Source of the DNA: an uncultured Bacteroidota bacterium
Lineage (GTDB): Bacteria > Bacteroidota > Bacteroidia > Chitinophagales > LD1
NCBI GenBank assembly: GCA_903861145.1
Contig: CAIOTH010000127.1
Span: 1 to 54,029, forward strand
Length of the DNA stretch: 54,029 nucleotides
Reading direction: 5' to 3'
Shown here: piece by piece, positions 35,899 through 44,999 of the stretch
Layout: the number at the start of each line of letters is the position of its first letter
Position numbering within the stretch: the first letter of the stretch is position 1
The notes under the pieces: model-generated
Told to the model about the DNA's origin: nothing
Seen by the model: only the letters and a program-made list of their open reading frames with translations
Database searches by the model: none
Program-made: the position numbers and the translations under genes

Positions 35899-37275
35899 TT
35901 AATTCCTTTTCTCCACATCAACCATCATGCCGTGTTTCATGCGCAAAGTTACCATGGGGTACTTCTCGGGCTTAAAACCGGCACTTACTTTAAACCTGAA
36001 TTTTTGTAACATCATAACTATGATTATCTGCATTTCCATCAATGCAAAATTATTGCCAATACATTGCCTTGGCCCCCCACCAAATGGGAAATAGGCAAAC
36101 CGGTGATGGTTTTTTGCATTTTCCTTGCTAAATCGCTCGGGCTTAAAAGCATCCGGTTCATCCCACAAACGCACATCGTGGTGAATTTCATACACCGGTA
36201 TCATAAACGTATAACCTTTAGGTATCCGGTATCCTCCAATTTCATCATCTTCCAGGTTTTCGCGCATAATCATCCATGCCGGCGGATAAAGCCTCAGCGC
36301 TTCATCCATCACCATCCTGGTATACGGCATTTGCTGCAGGTGCTCAAGGGTTGGTGTTCGGCCTTGTGTTACCTGGTCAATTTCATCGTACAATTTCTGC
36401 GCTTGCACCGGGTTATTATCCAACAAATACCAAAGCCAGCTTAAAGCAAGCGCAGTAGTCTCGTGTCCGGCCAAAAATATCGTCATGGTTTCATCGCGCA
36501 ATTGCTGGTCACTCATTTGTTCCCCGGTATCCTCGTCCTTGGCTTCCATTAGCATCGCCAGCAAATCATGATGTTCTTCGGTGCTTTTGCGCCTTTCGCG
36601 GATAATAGGGTTCAATACATCATCAAGGTTCTTTACCGCTTTCCTTTCTCTCAAATTAACCGGCGTAGGATATTTAACGGGCAACCTGAAAGGATTATTA
36701 AATCTCGCAGTGGCCATTTCGCTGGTTCGTTCAATCTCCCTGCTCACTACTTCAATAGCTCCTTCAACGTGGGTCGTAAACATAGCGCCGGCTACAATAT
36801 TCAAGGTTAGCTCCATCATCTCCGTGCTAATATCAACGTGCTTTTTATTGCTTAACTGCCCCAGCTTTATTATTTGCTGCTCGGTACAGCTAGTCATCGT
36901 ATCTACCATTTTTACCAGTCGCTCTTTATGAAAAGCTGGTTGCGCAAGCCGCCTTTGTTTTCGCCAAAAGTCGCCCTCGCTGGTAAGTAGGCCTTTGCCA
37001 AGTATTAACTCCAACACATCGTTTTTAAACCACTTTTTGTAGTTCTTATTATTATCCAGCATTACGTACTTCACATATTCGGGCTCAGTAATTACCACAA
37101 TATTTATTAAGCGCGAGGTTAACGTGAAGATACCTTTAAACTGTGGCGAGCTTTCCCTTAAATACGTTATAGGGTCCTTAAGCAGATGATAAACATTACC
37201 AAAAAGCCAATGTCCTTTTTTAGGATGCGGCGGTATACTGCGGACTGGGGTTGGGGCGGTTGCTGTGTTAGACAT
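35899..37275 (-). CDS. Cytochrome P450
   Basis: This 458-residue soluble P450 has the I-helix AGHETTA (about 270-276), ExxR in DEALRLYPPAW (about 328-338) and the haem motif FGGGPRQCIGNNFA with its Cys ligand (about 400-413). It uses a separate redox partner; none is adjacent. The sequence reads like class-I bacterial P450s related to CYP102 and carotenoid or fatty-acid hydroxylases, but motif similarity alone cannot set the substrate. The ATG at 37275 gives a proline-rich start typical of the family. Confidence 0.95.
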   Translation of the reverse strand: MSNTATAPTPVRSIPPHPKKGHWLFGNVYHLLKDPITYLRESSPQFKGIFTLTSRLINIVVITEPEYVKYVMLDNNKNYKKWFKNDVLELILGKGLLTSEGDFWRKQRRLAQPAFHKERLVKMVDTMTSCTEQQIIKLGQLSNKKHVDISTEMMELTLNIVAGAMFTTHVEGAIEVVSREIERTSEMATARFNNPFRLPVKYPTPVNLRERKAVKNLDDVLNPIIRERRKSTEEHHDLLAMLMEAKDEDTGEQMSDQQLRDETMTIFLAGHETTALALSWLWYLLDNNPVQAQKLYDEIDQVTQGRTPTLEHLQQMPYTRMVMDEALRLYPPAWMIMRENLEDDEIGGYRIPKGYTFMIPVYEIHHDVRLWDEPDAFKPERFSKENAKNHHRFAYFPFGGGPRQCIGNNFALMEMQIIIVMMLQKFRFKVSAGFKPEKYPMVTLRMKHGMMVDVEKRN

Positions 37276-37379
37276 AGTTGGGTAAATTTAGTATAACCAA
37301 ATTAATGCAGCGCATTGTAATCAGTATGACGATATAACATCGGCAATATTTTTTATACTTGCATTACAAGCACAATATT

Positions 37380-38489
37380 TTGAAAGCCAATAAGCTTATA
37401 AAGGCGATTTTCATCCTCTTTTTGTCCCTCACCCTTATTCTGATATTGATTCTATCTGGTGAAATATTTTTTAGGATAAAAAAGCCTTACGCCCTTGCCC
37501 CGGTTGAGTATAACCGGAACGAGATATGGCATTGGAGCAAAAATCTCAACTACATCAGCAAATGCGAAGAAGGCACGCAGATTCACGTCCGCACCGATTG
37601 GTTTGGCTTTCGCAATTATGGAAAAACGATTAAAAAACCGAAAAACGTTATCCGGATAGTAGTGATCGGGGATTCCTACACGGAAGGGCTTGGTTATTCC
37701 GATAACCAGGTTTTCACTTCGTTGTTGGAGCAAAACCTGGCAGGCCTTAATCCCCATAATTGCAAAATAGAAGTATTGGGGGCTTCGTCACCCGCATGGA
37801 GCACTGAACAGGAATGGCGCTGCCTATTGAACGAAGCTAAATGGTTTGAGCCCGATTATGTGCTGCTGATGGTTTGCCCTAATGATATCCGCGAGGCTTA
37901 TTGCAAAAAATTTGTTGAACTTACTTCGTGGGGCGAGGCAAAGTTTAACAAGATTAACTTTAACGATAGCAGGATATTTTACTGGAAACTAGCTGCCCAT
38001 TCATACTTGTACCAGTTTCTTCAGGCTAAAGTATTTCATACCGATTTTGGCACCTTCCCATTTCTGTTTGCACATTACAAATTCAACTTCGGCAAAGAGG
38101 ATAGTACCAATTGGGATAGGCCCATGTATTTAAAATCTGCATTTCCCGAGTTAACTAATGCGCGCAAACTATTCTTTACGTTAGTAGATGAAATGCACCA
38201 CGAGTGCAATAAGAACAAGGTAAAGTTCACAGTTTCATTGGTGCCCATGGTAATGGAATTTGACAGCACCATGGTTAAAGATACCGCCTTGCAAAGCGGA
38301 CTTGTTTCGGATATGATAAGTTATCACTGCGATACAGCCCACATTGATTATGTAAACTTGTACAAAAGATTTAAAGCCGATAACGACCCAACAACCTTCT
38401 TCTTAAAATCAGATCAGCACTTCAATGCAAAAGGGCATATAACTACCGCCCAGGGCCTGGCCGAATATTATAAAGAGATCATTAAATGA
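37380..38489 (+). CDS. SGNH/GDSL-family hydrolase, membrane-anchored
   Basis: This second SGNH hydrolase has an N-terminal anchor of about 20 hydrophobic residues (AIFILFLSLTLILIL). Its triad blocks are IVVIGDSYTEG, MVCPNDIREAY and DQHFNAKGH. I place the start at TTG 37380, giving 369 residues beginning MKANKLIKAIF. A longer frame from TTG 37359 is unlikely, because that codon lies in TATACTTG, a -7-like box. It may deacylate surface polysaccharides. It shares the general plan of the SGNH gene at 25072 but is not a close copy. Its 3' end overlaps the convergent reductase gene by 8 nt. Confidence 0.82.
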   Translation: MKANKLIKAIFILFLSLTLILILILSGEIFFRIKKPYALAPVEYNRNEIWHWSKNLNYISKCEEGTQIHVRTDWFGFRNYGKTIKKPKNVIRIVVIGDSYTEGLGYSDNQVFTSLLEQNLAGLNPHNCKIEVLGASSPAWSTEQEWRCLLNEAKWFEPDYVLLMVCPNDIREAYCKKFVELTSWGEAKFNKINFNDSRIFYWKLAAHSYLYQFLQAKVFHTDFGTFPFLFAHYKFNFGKEDSTNWDRPMYLKSAFPELTNARKLFFTLVDEMHHECNKNKVKFTVSLVPMVMEFDSTMVKDTALQSGLVSDMISYHCDTAHIDYVNLYKRFKADNDPTTFFLKSDQHFNAKGHITTAQGLAEYYKEIIK

Positions 38490-39798
38490 CCCCCGGTATA
38501 ATTTTATAAGGTACCAGTTTTCTGTATTCCTCCCAATGCTCGCCGTATTTTTTGCTGCACTTGGCTTCATCTCTAAATGCCCTATGCGTCAGCAACACAC
38601 AAAGAAAAATGACATAAAAGAAAGGAGCGAAATAAGAAAACCCCGTAGCACAGCTCCAAAAAAAAGCCGACATAATTTCAGGCACATAATGAAAATGGCT
38701 GCTTATACCCCAAAAGCCTGAAGCCAACAAAAGGTTCTTCTTTTTTTCCCCGGTTTCAGTTTCGTAGTGCGCATGTATCAGTACCGGCACCTCACCCCAA
38801 ATGGTAGTCTCGCCATTGGTTGAACGCACCACCTGCCTTTGACGGTCAGCCCAGTAATTAATAAAGATAGAACCAAGGCCAGCTATAAAAATAAGAGTAG
38901 CAATCCAAACCGGTAAACCTATAGGATGTAGCACCATAAACATAACCGGCGAAGTATAAACAGCGGGCACCCAAACCAAACAACCCCAGCAAATATAAAA
39001 GCCCGCCCTATCAACAATAATATCCATCGAGCGCATATAGCCCGATTCCCAGATAAAAAACTTGAAAAGATAAATAACAATAAGCGCTGCCGAAATGATA
39101 ATTGAAGGATCCGCCTTTCCGTAAATATGCGCTTGCGCAAATGCAAACGAAGTAACAGCAACCGCCCATCCGGTCATACCAAATCTGCAATTGGTAAACT
39201 GCTTAACATCCCAACCCAAAATACGTGGATACAACTCAGTACCCCAGTAATAATCAAAAAGAAAGTTACCTGTCGAACCATTATCCGTAGATGAAGGCGC
39301 ATACCTGCCTTTAAAATAAAGCACCAGACAAAAAATAAGCGCCGTTAAATTCAAAGCGCCTAAAATATCGCCAAAGTTGTCGTACACTATTGATGGCTGA
39401 AATAACTTTAACCCAAGGGTGCAAACAAAGAAAAGAACAAACGTAATGATGTATGAAGCCAGCCCATTGTCTTTATACTCAGGCAAATTACCCATAGGAG
39501 TAATAGTGCCGGTAAATTTTTTGCCCGGCAAAAACTTCATCAACGCAAGCTGAAGAGCCGCAAAAATGCCAATGATTTTCCATGCCGTAGCCGAGCCAAA
39601 AAAGTGCGCCCACCAAACATTAACCAGTTCATTGAACAGGCCATTTTTCATTAATTCGTCAGACAAGTTTGCAAACGAACCATTGAGGTTAACATTAACA
39701 TGCCACATAAGCATGGCAAAGGGCGGACAAACAAAAACCAGAAATGCAGGAACGAGGTAACGGGTTAAGGCATTTTCTTCAGTTACGGTCTTACTCAT
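38482..39798 (-). CDS. Sterol reductase homologue (7-dehydrocholesterol reductase / ERG4-ERG24 family)
   Basis: This 438-residue protein with about nine membrane helices aligns by eye with eukaryotic DHCR7 over its whole length. FLPGKKFTGTITP, the GTELYPRILGWDVKQF segment (residues shared with the GIEFNPR part of DHCR7), WESGYMRSMDIIVDRAGFY and the C-terminal LTHRAFRDEAKCSKKYGEHW and YRKLVPYK all correspond. Family members reduce double bonds in sterols with NADPH. The signature usually reading RHFNYVGD is SHFHYVPE here (about 367-374), so substrate or activity may differ. No oxidosqualene cyclase or other sterol synthesis gene is in the window, so the substrate could be acquired or not a sterol. 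Confidence 0.85.
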   Translation of the reverse strand: MSKTVTEENALTRYLVPAFLVFVCPPFAMLMWHVNVNLNGSFANLSDELMKNGLFNELVNVWWAHFFGSATAWKIIGIFAALQLALMKFLPGKKFTGTITPMGNLPEYKDNGLASYIITFVLFFVCTLGLKLFQPSIVYDNFGDILGALNLTALIFCLVLYFKGRYAPSSTDNGSTGNFLFDYYWGTELYPRILGWDVKQFTNCRFGMTGWAVAVTSFAFAQAHIYGKADPSIIISAALIVIYLFKFFIWESGYMRSMDIIVDRAGFYICWGCLVWVPAVYTSPVMFMVLHPIGLPVWIATLIFIAGLGSIFINYWADRQRQVVRSTNGETTIWGEVPVLIHAHYETETGEKKKNLLLASGFWGISSHFHYVPEIMSAFFWSCATGFSYFAPFFYVIFLCVLLTHRAFRDEAKCSKKYGEHWEEYRKLVPYKIIPGVI

Positions 39799-39897
39799 AT
39801 TGATTAGGGGTTATAGCGGCTTCAAGGATATAAAAATTCTTCGAATTGCGAGAGGCAATCCCTTAAATGCTTCAAAAAGCATGGCACTCAAACTATT

Positions 39898-40650
39898 TCA
39901 TTCATCAAGCGCTATACGAAATCCGCCATTTTGTTTATGATGGTCTTTAATATCCCTGTTTCGCGCCTTTGAATAGCACCTCTCTTTTGGGCTGCGCCAA
40001 GACCCTCCACGCACCACGCGATGTTGAGCCCTTTTGTCGTTTCTCGGATTTACACCAGCGCTTTTTTTGTAGTAGTTAGCATCATACCAATCGCTGCACA
40101 TCTCCCATACATTTCCGCTCATATCATAAAGACCAAGTTCATTGGATTTCTTTTGCCCTACCCCGTGAGTCTTGTTTTCAGAATTGCTTTTATACCAGGC
40201 AACTTCATCAAGGTTATCGCTGCCACTATATTTATATCCTTTACTTCTATTCCCTCCCATGGCCGCGTACTCCCATTCAGCCTCGGTTGGCAAACGATAA
40301 TGCTTACCAAACCTTTGATATAGCTTCGTCAAAAATATTTCTATTTGCTCTCTCGAAACATTTTCAACGGGGCAAGCACTACACTGGTTAAAATAAGAAG
40401 GTTTATCTCCCATCACATTCCACCAAAGTGCCTGAGACACTTCATATTTATCTATGTAAAAGCTTTTCAAGGTAACCGGGTGCACCGGTCCTTCGTTCTT
40501 TAAGCCATCAGTAGACCCCATTGAAAAAGTTCCCCCAACTACCAACACCATACCCATTGTTGGTTCAAATACAGTAGTGTCCTGCTGCTCTTGCGCATTG
40601 ATAGTAATATGCGTTATTATAAATGCTATAGCAAAAAAGATACTCTTCAT
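39898..40650 (-). CDS. Secreted SUMF1/FGE-fold protein
   Basis: This 250-residue protein has a signal peptide (about 1-19, ending INAQ) and the formylglycine-generating-enzyme fold: FSMGSTDG, YEVSQALWWNVMG, YRLPTEAEWEYAA (about 118-130), GLYDMSGNVWEMCSDWY and HRVVRGGSW near 208-216. The catalytic pair seems incomplete: the segment SWRSPKERCYSKAR has only the second of the two active-site cysteines of FGE. It is thus more likely a structural or binding SUMF1-fold protein, as in gliding and T9SS components GldJ/GldK, than a sulfatase activator. No sulfatase gene is nearby. Confidence 0.88.
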   Translation of the reverse strand: MKSIFFAIAFIITHITINAQEQQDTTVFEPTMGMVLVVGGTFSMGSTDGLKNEGPVHPVTLKSFYIDKYEVSQALWWNVMGDKPSYFNQCSACPVENVSREQIEIFLTKLYQRFGKHYRLPTEAEWEYAAMGGNRSKGYKYSGSDNLDEVAWYKSNSENKTHGVGQKKSNELGLYDMSGNVWEMCSDWYDANYYKKSAGVNPRNDKRAQHRVVRGGSWRSPKERCYSKARNRDIKDHHKQNGGFRIALDE

Positions 40651-40738
40651 AAACGGCTATTCTCCTTTCTTTTCAATATGTTTAACATTACCGTTAGCAT
40701 GGTTTGAAAGGTAATTATAATTAATCTGATTTACACAA

Positions 40739-41914
40739 GTGCAGAAAGCATTACGTCCTTGTAATTTTATGCTCTTACTCCTCGTCGCTATACCCTGCTT
40801 AAGCCAAAGCTGGGTCGATACCCTCGACACTTACGCCCGCCAGTCTTATTTACCTCCTTCAAAGTATATGTGGTTGTGGACCGATGCCGCGTTGCTTAAT
40901 ACTATGACCAAGGAATATGACCTAAGCGTCTCCTCACAAAAACAAATCTATCTCAATTATATCGAAAAGGCGATGAACACATCATCGGTTGTTGCCAATG
41001 GACACACGCCTAATGATGTAGCCTCCGGTTTGGGTCTTGCATTTTTGTACCGGGTTACTAAAAATGAAAAATACAAACGAAAGGCCGATAAGATTTATGC
41101 CGATTATCAAAAAATAAGGCGCACAAAAGAAGGTGGCGTTTCGCATATAGCGCTCTTTACAGAGTTATGGGATGACACCATTTTTATGATTGGTGAGTTT
41201 CTGCTTGAAATGTATAAAGCTACCGGTGATAGAAAATACCTTGATGAACTGGTTAAACAAATACGGTTGCATCGCGAGAAACTGCTGGATAAAGATTGGG
41301 GCCTTTGGTATCATGGATGGGATGGTGACTACAAAAATCATGTTACCATGTTCAGCCAAAGATATTGGCCCGATAAAAATACCGGCAGAAGCGCCGAGAT
41401 GTGGGGACGCGGAAACGGATGGATAGTTGTAACCCTTTCCGATGCCCTGGAGGCTCTGCCTAAAAGCGACCCATATTGGAACGAACTTGCAGGGTATTTA
41501 AAAGAGATGGTTAAACATTTACCCGAACTACAGGATAAAAAAACGGGCCACTGGTGCCAATTACCGGTAAGGAACCTTGACCCTGATAATTTTATTGAAA
41601 GTTCATGCACCGCCATGTTTGGCTATGGAATTAGCACCGCATTGCGCTTAGGTATCGTTACCGATACCTCATTCAGTAACAGCGTTACACTTGCCTACCG
41701 GGGTTTAAGGGAACATAGCATCGTACCGGTAGGTAAAAAATATCTTACGACGTCCAATGTATGCACCGCTACCTGTATTGGCAATAAGGATTACTACTTC
41801 AAGCGTAAGGTTCAAAAGGGCAAACCGTACGCCATAGGTATGTTTATTCAATTCGGATTGCGATATGAAATGGATAACGGCTTACGTCAGTTAGCCCCGC
41901 TTACTAATAAATGA
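40739..41914 (+). CDS. Glycoside hydrolase family 88/105 (unsaturated uronyl hydrolase-like)
   Basis: The 391-residue secreted enzyme has an (alpha/alpha)6-barrel pattern and starts at GTG, giving the signal peptide MQKALRPCNFMLLLL and cleavage near SLSQS. Conserved blocks are GHTPNDVASGLGLAFLY, TELWDDTIFMIGEFLLEMY, GWDGDYKNH and WGRGNGWIVVTLSDAL. GH88 and GH105 remove the 4,5-unsaturated uronic acid that polysaccharide lyases leave at the end of oligosaccharides such as pectin or glycosaminoglycans. It overlaps the next gene by 4 nt, so both should act together. No SusC/SusD pair is present. Confidence 0.9.
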   Translation: MQKALRPCNFMLLLLVAIPCLSQSWVDTLDTYARQSYLPPSKYMWLWTDAALLNTMTKEYDLSVSSQKQIYLNYIEKAMNTSSVVANGHTPNDVASGLGLAFLYRVTKNEKYKRKADKIYADYQKIRRTKEGGVSHIALFTELWDDTIFMIGEFLLEMYKATGDRKYLDELVKQIRLHREKLLDKDWGLWYHGWDGDYKNHVTMFSQRYWPDKNTGRSAEMWGRGNGWIVVTLSDALEALPKSDPYWNELAGYLKEMVKHLPELQDKKTGHWCQLPVRNLDPDNFIESSCTAMFGYGISTALRLGIVTDTSFSNSVTLAYRGLREHSIVPVGKKYLTTSNVCTATCIGNKDYYFKRKVQKGKPYAIGMFIQFGLRYEMDNGLRQLAPLTNK

Positions 41915-43584
41915 ATGCATATTCTATGAAAGCGCGGCTCCAAATTTTTCCGGCCATTTTTTTTCTGTGTGGGCTTGCTTCGTGCACCTACTATGTAGGG
42001 CCCAATCAGTTAACCAGACAATTTAAAGCCAATCCGATAACCCATCCTGCAGTATATAGCTATATTAATGCCGAGGCGATCAATCCGGAGAGTTATAGCC
42101 ACGATTCACTCGTTGTTTATTATGCGAGCATGCCTATCCCTGTAAAAAATGAGATCCTGGATAGAGATTTTGTGAGAATAATATTGGCCCACCTGGTGCT
42201 AGGGCGCGACATCGAACAAATAAACGCCAACCTGGTAAAACTTAAACCATGGGCTGACCATGGTAGCACAGGCCCTTTTCATAAAAGCGGTGATTATGAT
42301 TTTAGTGAAATAAGCTGGTGCAGCCTGCTCTATCTTTTTGGCGATAAGCCTGCAATACTTTATCCCGATACGCGTAACCACCTTGTAGCTGTTTTGATAG
42401 GTAACAGTGGTGCCAAACCCTCGTTGCGTATGCCCGGAACCGGTAAGCTTTTCAGAGAAACAGAAAACCATATTTTGATGGGAGAAGTTTCACGATACCT
42501 CAAAAACCAGTGGCTAAACGAGCATGGTGACACCTCACTTGCATTCAATAACGAAAAAAGCGGCTTTGAAAGCTGGCTGTTAAATCACCTGGATGAAAAA
42601 TTTAAAGGAGGGTTTTACGAATTTAATTCTAACCCGTACGCCGGGTATTCATTCCAGGCATTGAACACTCTATTTTCTTTTGCGCACTCGGATACCGTAC
42701 GAAAAGCAGCTAATAAATTGCTGAACGAAATCATTTATGAATACTCGCTCAGCAGTATCGAGTTAAAACGCTATCCGGTTTACCGCCGTCAGCCCTGGCG
42801 CGCTTCAAATACCTCATTTGATTGGGACCCTATTAGTTCCATCGTTCGCGTCCTGGTTACGAAAAAAACCGGCGTTCAATGGCCGGTGCGTGAAAAACAG
42901 CACGGGCTTATAACCCTATTGCTTCGCTATGAGTTGAACAACCAACTTGCCAACCTGTTGCTGGAAAAGAACACAGCCTATTCGGCAACTTTGGGACATG
43001 GTAGAAAGGGCTCACCGGAAATTTATAGCAGCAACAAAAATTATGTATTAAGTGCCGGAGGTGTGCAGCGGGGGTTACTATCGCAACTTGCAGCGCGCCC
43101 CATTGTACTGCTATTAAATGACGGTGTACAACATGCCGATAGCTGTTTTCGTTTATGCGGCAAGGGGGAAATGCCACACTGGAATAACACTGGTGTTTAT
43201 GGAAACTTGGCTTGCACCAATCAACCGGTTATGATACCACCCCAATATAAACCGGTTGCGGAAAAGAGTGGATGGATGGCATTTTATCTGCCCAAATTAC
43301 AACTTGGCATTTATGTGTATTCAAAGAAAAATCTCGGCCTCATGCTGGTGAGCACAGAATATGGCAAACCCGATGAAACCAGTTTGGATGAATTAATTAA
43401 AGCCAACAGCGCGCTCAATATTAATAAGCAGTTAAATCTTGTTGGAAGAGGTATTGTAAGTTACCGCCCCAGCAGTCCAAAAAACCGGTGGGTTATTTAT
43501 AAAATGAACAACCGAAAGCTTGATAGAAAATTTGACAAATGGAAACGTGTGAATGTTTTAGTATCAGTAGCGAGGCAAGAATAA
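41911..43584 (+). CDS. Unrecognised secreted lipoprotein next to GH88/105, possible polysaccharide lyase
   Basis: I do not recognise a family. The 557-residue protein has a lipoprotein signal (from the second ATG at 41926: MKARLQIFPAIFF, lipobox LASC). An alpha-helical region (about 60-320) contains TENHILMGEVSRYLK. Similar Glu-Asn-His clusters sit in the toroid catalytic domains of alginate/heparinase-type lyases. A more beta-rich C-terminal third follows (YVLSAGGVQRG, WMAFYLPKLQLGIYVYSKK). The ATGA overlap with the GH88/105 gene suggests joint work on a uronate-containing glycan. A lyase activity is inferred from neighbour and layout, not shown. Confidence 0.6.
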   Translation: MNAYSMKARLQIFPAIFFLCGLASCTYYVGPNQLTRQFKANPITHPAVYSYINAEAINPESYSHDSLVVYYASMPIPVKNEILDRDFVRIILAHLVLGRDIEQINANLVKLKPWADHGSTGPFHKSGDYDFSEISWCSLLYLFGDKPAILYPDTRNHLVAVLIGNSGAKPSLRMPGTGKLFRETENHILMGEVSRYLKNQWLNEHGDTSLAFNNEKSGFESWLLNHLDEKFKGGFYEFNSNPYAGYSFQALNTLFSFAHSDTVRKAANKLLNEIIYEYSLSSIELKRYPVYRRQPWRASNTSFDWDPISSIVRVLVTKKTGVQWPVREKQHGLITLLLRYELNNQLANLLLEKNTAYSATLGHGRKGSPEIYSSNKNYVLSAGGVQRGLLSQLAARPIVLLLNDGVQHADSCFRLCGKGEMPHWNNTGVYGNLACTNQPVMIPPQYKPVAEKSGWMAFYLPKLQLGIYVYSKKNLGLMLVSTEYGKPDETSLDELIKANSALNINKQLNLVGRGIVSYRPSSPKNRWVIYKMNNRKLDRKFDKWKRVNVLVSVARQE

Positions 43585-44988
43585 TTACATATTCAAAGCC
43601 CTGTTATCGGTAGCTATCAAACAAGCCTCTTTAAATGCCTCTGTATAAGTAGGGTGCGGATGGCTCATTCTCGAAATATCCTCAGCACTTGCGCGATATT
43701 CAAGTGCAACAACGCCTTCAATAATCAAATCAGCTGCGCGGGCGCCTACTATATGCACACCTAATATTTCGTCAGTTTCTTTAGATGCCAGCACTTTTAC
43801 AAAGCCATCTAAATCACCACTCGCCCTTGCTCGCCCCAGCGCGCGGAAAGGAAATTTGCCCGTTTTATAAGCAGTGCCGTTCTTCTTCAGGTCAGCTTCA
43901 GTTGCACCAACACTAGCCGCCTCCGGCCAAGTGTAACACACACCGGGTATCATATTGTAATTAATGTGCGGCTTTTGTCCGGCAATTGTCTCGGCCACAA
44001 AAGCGCCCTCCTCCTCTGCTTTGTGCGCTAACATCGCTCCACGCACCACATCGCCTATAGCATATATACCCGGCACATTTGTTTCCAAATATTGATCAAC
44101 ATTTATCCGTCCTTTCTCATCCGCCTTTAAATTGGCGTTCTCCAATGCCAGTCCATCTGTATACGGCACTCGTCCCACAGCCACTAAACAGTAATCACCT
44201 TTTACCTCTACCTTCTCGCCATTCTTATTTTCCGCCGAAACCGTTACTTCATTTCCTTGCACCACCGCACCGGTCACCTTATGCGAAAGCATAAACTCAA
44301 TGCCATCTTTGCGGAGGATACGTAGCATTTCCTTGCTGATGTCCTCATCCATCGTGGCAACTATCTTATCCAGAAACTCAACTACTGTAACCTTTGCTCC
44401 AAGGCGCTTATAAACCGAACCCAACTCCAAGCCTATAACGCCACCGCCTATAATAATTAAATGTTCCGGCACCTCGGTAAGCGTCAACGCTTCGGTTGAA
44501 GTAATCACTCTCTTTTTATCAACTGCAATAAACGGAAGCTTAGTAGGTTTGCTACCGGTAGCAATAATTACTTTCTCCGTTTCAATCTCCTGCTTCTCGC
44601 CTTTATCGTTGGTAATGGCAATTTTATTTTTTGTAACAAACGAACCAAGCCCGGTGTAAACATCAATCTTGTTTTTCTTCATCAGGTATGCAATGCCGTC
44701 ATTATTTGATTTAACAACACCGGCCTTACGCGCAATCATTTTCCCAAAATCAAACGATAAACGCGTAGTGCCTATACCATGGCCCGCAAACACGCTCTCT
44801 GCATTATGATAATGCTCTGATGAATCCAACAAAGCCTTTGATGGTATACATCCCACATTGGTACAAGTCCCGCCTAACACACTATATTTTTCAACAATAG
44901 CCACTTTCATACCCAACTGCGCGCAACGAATAGCTGCAACATATCCACCGGGTCCAGAACCAATAACAACAACATTATAATTTGACAT
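43585..44988 (-). CDS. lpd: Dihydrolipoyl dehydrogenase (E3)
   Basis: From ATG 44988 the protein has 467 residues and the full E3 set: FAD motif GSGPGGYVAA (about 9-18), redox disulfide GGTCTNVGCIPSK (about 39-51), NAD motif IGGGVIGLELG (about 177-187), ATGSKP and the interface His-x4-Glu in HPHPTYTEAFKEA (C-terminus). It reoxidises the lipoyl groups of the 2-oxo acid dehydrogenase complexes. It follows sucB by 11 nt and closes the 2-oxoglutarate dehydrogenase operon. An in-frame TTG two codons upstream (44994) is possible but less likely. Confidence 0.96.
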   Translation of the reverse strand: MSNYNVVVIGSGPGGYVAAIRCAQLGMKVAIVEKYSVLGGTCTNVGCIPSKALLDSSEHYHNAESVFAGHGIGTTRLSFDFGKMIARKAGVVKSNNDGIAYLMKKNKIDVYTGLGSFVTKNKIAITNDKGEKQEIETEKVIIATGSKPTKLPFIAVDKKRVITSTEALTLTEVPEHLIIIGGGVIGLELGSVYKRLGAKVTVVEFLDKIVATMDEDISKEMLRILRKDGIEFMLSHKVTGAVVQGNEVTVSAENKNGEKVEVKGDYCLVAVGRVPYTDGLALENANLKADEKGRINVDQYLETNVPGIYAIGDVVRGAMLAHKAEEEGAFVAETIAGQKPHINYNMIPGVCYTWPEAASVGATEADLKKNGTAYKTGKFPFRALGRARASGDLDGFVKVLASKETDEILGVHIVGARAADLIIEGVVALEYRASAEDISRMSHPHPTYTEAFKEACLIATDNRALNM

Positions 44989-44999
44989 CAACAATTATT

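Noticed and set aside
40739-43584. Polysaccharide utilisation locus
   Set aside because: No SusC, SusD, sensor or sulfatase gene is present. Only a GH88/105 enzyme and one unknown lipoprotein are seen.
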